Positions 6,555-8,803 of a DNA stretch of 8,803 nt are shown piece after piece (within the stretch, counting starts at the first letter, position 1; each line of letters begins with the position of its first letter). Under the pieces are notes generated by a model that did no database searches, was not told the origin of the DNA, and was given only the letters and a program-made list of their open reading frames with translations. A program made the position numbers and the translations under genes. The stretch comes from Anaerolineae bacterium (GTDB taxonomy: Bacteria > Chloroflexota > Anaerolineae > B4-G1), in assembly GCA_030612585.1 (NCBI GenBank), contig JAUWNP010000188.1:1-8803 (forward strand), read 5' to 3'.

Positions 6555-6575
6555 CTATTCGCAATTCGCCATTCG
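6555..6575 (+). repeat. Three heptamers immediately before the purH ribosome site
   Basis: CTATTCG, CAATTCG and CCATTCG in tandem, the same family as in hisC and before hisH. The final G is also the first base of the GGAG ribosome site (6575-6578) of purH. The rest of the 54-base gap (6530-6554) shows no clear promoter or terminator. Confidence 0.8.
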
Positions 6576-6583
6576 GAGAAACA

Positions 6584-8122
6584 ATGACCATCAAACGATC
6601 CCTTTTCAGCGTCTACGACAAAACCGGCCTGGTGGACTTCGCGCGGCCACTGGCCGGGCGGGGAGTGGAACTCGTCGCCAGCGGTGGCACCGCCCGCACC
6701 CTGCGCGAGGCCGGACTACCGGTGCACCCGGTCAGCGACGTGACCAACTCCCCGGAGATACTGGGCGGACGGGTGAAGACGCTCCACCCCGCCATCCACG
6801 GCGGTATCCTCTCTCGCCGCACCCCCGCCGACCGCGCCGAACTCGGCGGCCTGGGCTGGGACGAGATTGACCTGGCCGTGGTCAACCTTTATCCCTTTGA
6901 GGAGACGGCCGCCAACCCCGATACTTCACTGGAGGCGGTCATCGAACAGATTGACGTCGGCGGCGTGGCGCTACTGCGAGCCGCGGCCAAGAACTTCGCC
7001 CACGTGACGGTGGTGTGCGATCCCGCCGACTACACACCAGTCCTGGCGGAGATAAAGGCCCAGGGGGAGGTCTCTTTGGAGACGCGACACCGGCTGGCTG
7101 TCAAAGCCTTCGCCCACACCGCCACCTACGATACCGCCATCTGGCGCTACCTGTCCGGCGACGAGAACCTGCTGCCCGAAAGATTAGTATTAGGCCTGCA
7201 CAAACTGACCGACTTGCGCTATGGGGAAAACCCACACCAGCAAGCGGCCCTGTACGGTCTGCCCGGGGTGGCCGGCCCACTCGGCGGCGAACTGCTCCAG
7301 GGCAAGCCCCTCTCGTACAACAACCTGCTGGACCTGGACGCCGCCTGGCGGGCCGCCATCGCCTTTGAGCGGACCACCCTCGTCATCGTCAAACACCTCA
7401 GTCCGTGCGGTTTCGCTTCGGCCGACACCCTGGCCGAAGCCTTCCCGCTGGCCCTGGCCGGCGACCCTGTCTCCTCCTTCGGCGGGGTCATCGCCGCCAA
7501 CCGGACCTTCGACGGTCCCACCGCCCGTGCCCTGGGTCACCTGTTCGTCGAGGCCATCGTTGCACCCGCTTTCACCGGCGAAGCACGGGAGGTGCTGAGT
7601 GCCCGCAAGGGATGCCGCCTGCTGGCGCTTGAGCGGACGGTGCCCCGCAGAATCGAGGACAGGATCAAGGACAGAATCGAGACGCGCAGCGTTCGAGGCG
7701 GGCTGCTGGTACAACAGCGCGACCGGGGCGACCAGGCCGAATGGCAGGTGGTCACCCGTCGCGCCCCCACCGGAGCAGAGACGGAGGCCCTGCGTTTCGC
7801 CTGGCGGGCCGTAGCCCACGTCAAGTCCAACGGCATCCTGTTGGCGCAGGGCGAGGCGGCAGTGGGCATCGGTGGGGGACTGCCCAGCCGGGTGGACGCG
7901 GTGCGGTTGGCGGTGGCCAAGGCGGGCGAGCGGGCTCAGGGCGCGGTGCTGGCATCCGACGCCTTCTTTCCCTTCCCCGACGGGGTGAAAGTGGCAGCCC
8001 AGGCCGGCGTGACAGCCGTCGTCCAGCCTGGCGGTTCGGTGCGGGATCAGGAAGTCATCAAGGCCGCCGACCAGATGGGACTGGCGATGTGCTTCACCGG
8101 CGTGCGCCACTTCCGGCATTGA
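6584..8122 (+). CDS. purH: Bifunctional AICAR formyltransferase / IMP cyclohydrolase
   Basis: Catalyses the last two steps of IMP synthesis: formylation of AICAR with 10-formyl-tetrahydrofolate, then ring closure. It has 512 residues, normal length. The N-terminal cyclohydrolase domain (about 1-190) shows [34 protein letters not shown] and NLYPFEET. The transformylase domain shows [39 protein letters not shown] with the catalytic Lys270-His271 pair, [43 protein letters not shown] and the C-terminal [14 protein letters not shown] at 6575-6579 serves the ATG at 6584. A variable loop at residues 357-367 ([11 protein letters not shown]) is written by three 12-base repeats just before the conserved RGGLLVQ strand. 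PurH uses the AICAR released by HisF/HisH, which fits its place after the his genes. Confidence 0.97.
   Translation: MTIKRSLFSVYDKTGLVDFARPLAGRGVELVASGGTARTLREAGLPVHPVSDVTNSPEILGGRVKTLHPAIHGGILSRRTPADRAELGGLGWDEIDLAVVNLYPFEETAANPDTSLEAVIEQIDVGGVALLRAAAKNFAHVTVVCDPADYTPVLAEIKAQGEVSLETRHRLAVKAFAHTATYDTAIWRYLSGDENLLPERLVLGLHKLTDLRYGENPHQQAALYGLPGVAGPLGGELLQGKPLSYNNLLDLDAAWRAAIAFERTTLVIVKHLSPCGFASADTLAEAFPLALAGDPVSSFGGVIAANRTFDGPTARALGHLFVEAIVAPAFTGEAREVLSARKGCRLLALERTVPRRIEDRIKDRIETRSVRGGLLVQQRDRGDQAEWQVVTRRAPTGAETEALRFAWRAVAHVKSNGILLAQGEAAVGIGGGLPSRVDAVRLAVAKAGERAQGAVLASDAFFPFPDGVKVAAQAGVTAVVQPGGSVRDQEVIKAADQMGLAMCFTGVRHFRH
7649..7684 (+). repeat. Three 12-bp tandem repeats inside purH
   Basis: AGAATCGAGGAC, AGGATCAAGGAC and AGAATCGAGACG in tandem. 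Being a multiple of three, they keep the frame and encode a charged segment of roughly [12 protein letters not shown] in a loop that usually varies in length in PurH. Confidence 0.7.
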
Positions 8123-8130
8123 ACCTGCTT

Positions 8131-8159
8131 TTCACCAGTGCAACCTTGTGAGCTATAAT
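8131..8159 (+). promoter_or_regulatory. Probable sigma-70 promoter for the ECF sigma operon
   Basis: TTCACC (8131-8136) matches the -35 consensus at 4 of 6 positions and stands 17 bases from a perfect TATAAT -10 box (8154-8159). Transcription would begin near 8166, giving a leader of about 30 bases. It is the only convincing promoter in the window and separates the sigma/anti-sigma pair from purH. No hairpin-plus-T-run terminator is visible between purH and this promoter. Confidence 0.6.
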
Positions 8160-8194
8160 ACGTAATAGAAATTGCCAGCAAGTGGAGCACACGT

Positions 8195-8755
8195 GTGACC
8201 AACGAAGCAGAGTGGATACAACTGGCACGGCAGGGCGATCAGGCCGCATTCGGTCGCCTGGTCGCAGCCTACCAGACGCCCGTTTACAATCTAGCCTACC
8301 GCATGTTGGGCAACGTGGGCGAAGCGGAGGATGCCGCACAGGAGACGTTCTTGCGGGTCTACACCCACCTGCGCAGTTACGACCCGCAACGCCCTTTCCG
8401 TTCCTGGTTGCTAGCCATCGCCTCCCATTACTGCATTGACCGGTTGCGTCGGCGACGGATCACCTGGCTGCCGCTGGAGGATGAGATCGCCACACCCACC
8501 CGGATGGCGAGCGACAGCCCTAAGCCGGAAGCCGTGGTAGTACAGCACGAGCAGGCGGAACGGATACAACGACTGCTGGCGACTCTCTCACCCACCGACC
8601 GGGCGGCGGTCACGCTCCGCTACTGGTACGACTGCTCCTACGAGGAGATTGCCGAGGCGCTTAACCTGACGATAGGCGCAGTCAAATCGCGGCTTCATCG
8701 TGCCCGGCGTGCCCTGGCGAAGATGATGCAAGGAGAGACGGACGATGTTTTGTGA
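8195..8755 (+). CDS. ECF-type RNA polymerase sigma factor
   Basis: A 186-residue protein with only regions 2 and 4 of the sigma-70 family, as in group 4 (ECF) sigma factors that redirect RNA polymerase to stress or envelope-response promoters. Region 2 spans about 18-88, with LVAAYQTPVYNLAYRMLGN, EDAAQETFLRVYTHL and PFRSWLLAIASHYCIDRLRRRR. Region 4 spans about 125-177, with LSPTDRAAVTLRYWYDCSYEEIAEALNLTIGAVKSRLHRARRAL, the helix-turn-helix that reads the -35 element. The GTG start at 8195 has GGAG at 8184-8187, seven bases upstream. Its 3' end overlaps the next gene, a likely anti-sigma partner. The target regulon cannot be told from the sequence. Confidence 0.94.
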   Translation: MTNEAEWIQLARQGDQAAFGRLVAAYQTPVYNLAYRMLGNVGEAEDAAQETFLRVYTHLRSYDPQRPFRSWLLAIASHYCIDRLRRRRITWLPLEDEIATPTRMASDSPKPEAVVVQHEQAERIQRLLATLSPTDRAAVTLRYWYDCSYEEIAEALNLTIGAVKSRLHRARRALAKMMQGETDDVL

Positions 8756-8803
8756 GCAGGCTGGCGAAATGATGTCAGCGCGGCTGGATGGCCGCCTGGA
8801 TAG
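8745..8803 (+). CDS. Probable anti-sigma factor, N-terminal fragment (runs off window end)
   Basis: An ATG at 8745 overlaps the sigma gene by 11 bases and has AGGAG (8731-8735) nine bases upstream. The visible residues MFCEQAGEMMSARLDGRLD match the typical beginning of zf-HC2-type zinc-finger anti-sigma factors (Met-x-Cys, then an L/M-rich helix ending in LDGxL). The diagnostic HxxxCxxC zinc motif and any membrane segment would lie beyond the window. The role is inferred from these 19 residues and from its position after an ECF sigma gene. Confidence 0.7.
   Translation, partial: MFCEQAGEMMSARLDGRLD

Noticed and set aside
7190..8119. Long open frame (309 codons) on the - strand opposite purH
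   Set aside because: It lies wholly antisense to a fully conserved purH, shows no recognisable domain, and long antisense frames are expected in high-GC coding DNA.
8123..8194. Terminator or riboswitch between purH and the sigma gene
   Set aside because: No stable hairpin with a T-run and no conserved leader structure seen; only the promoter-like sequence is supportable.

Overview
This GC-rich window holds most of a bacterial histidine biosynthesis operon, all on the + strand. In order: the 3' part of hisD (histidinol dehydrogenase), hisC (histidinol-phosphate aminotransferase), hisB (monofunctional imidazoleglycerol-phosphate dehydratase), hisH and hisF (the two subunits of imidazole glycerol phosphate synthase) with hisA (ProFAR isomerase) between them, hisI (phosphoribosyl-AMP cyclohydrolase) and hisE (phosphoribosyl-ATP pyrophosphatase). 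A 394-residue HAD-superfamily hydrolase overlaps the end of hisE by 4 bases. After a 54-base gap comes purH, the bifunctional IMP cyclohydrolase/AICAR transformylase. After another 72 bases, with its own promoter-like sequence, comes an ECF sigma factor gene overlapping the start of a probable anti-sigma factor gene that runs off the window end.

The genes make metabolic sense together. HisE, HisI, HisA, HisF/HisH, HisB, HisC and HisD cover every step from phosphoribosyl-ATP to histidine except histidinol-phosphate phosphatase. The HAD hydrolase is the natural local candidate for that missing step. HisF/HisH release AICAR as by-product, and PurH consumes AICAR, so a neighbouring purH closes the loop to purines. 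hisG is not in the window.

The unusual layer is repetitive DNA. Short heptanucleotide tandem repeats of three sequence types sit at three his junctions (hisB/hisH, hisH/hisA, hisF/hisI), inside hisC, and before purH. At two junctions the repeats themselves supply the stop codon of one gene and the start codon of the next. A second, C-run/G-run palindromic element is inserted in frame in both hisD and hisH, adding Pro/Gly-rich loops ([10 protein letters not shown] and PPQNWGGPGGG) to otherwise normal enzymes. The first ~310 bases also carry a 44-base exact direct repeat of hisD sequence behind extremely C/G-rich sequence. That looks more like a contig-end assembly fault than a natural gene.

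Organism: high GC, a compact his operon with separate hisI and hisE, abundant heptamer repeats and an ECF sigma/anti-sigma pair would fit a Chloroflexota bacterium such as an Anaerolineae relative. This is an inference from style, not a firm assignment. No tRNA, rRNA, CRISPR array, insertion sequence or convincing intrinsic terminator was seen.
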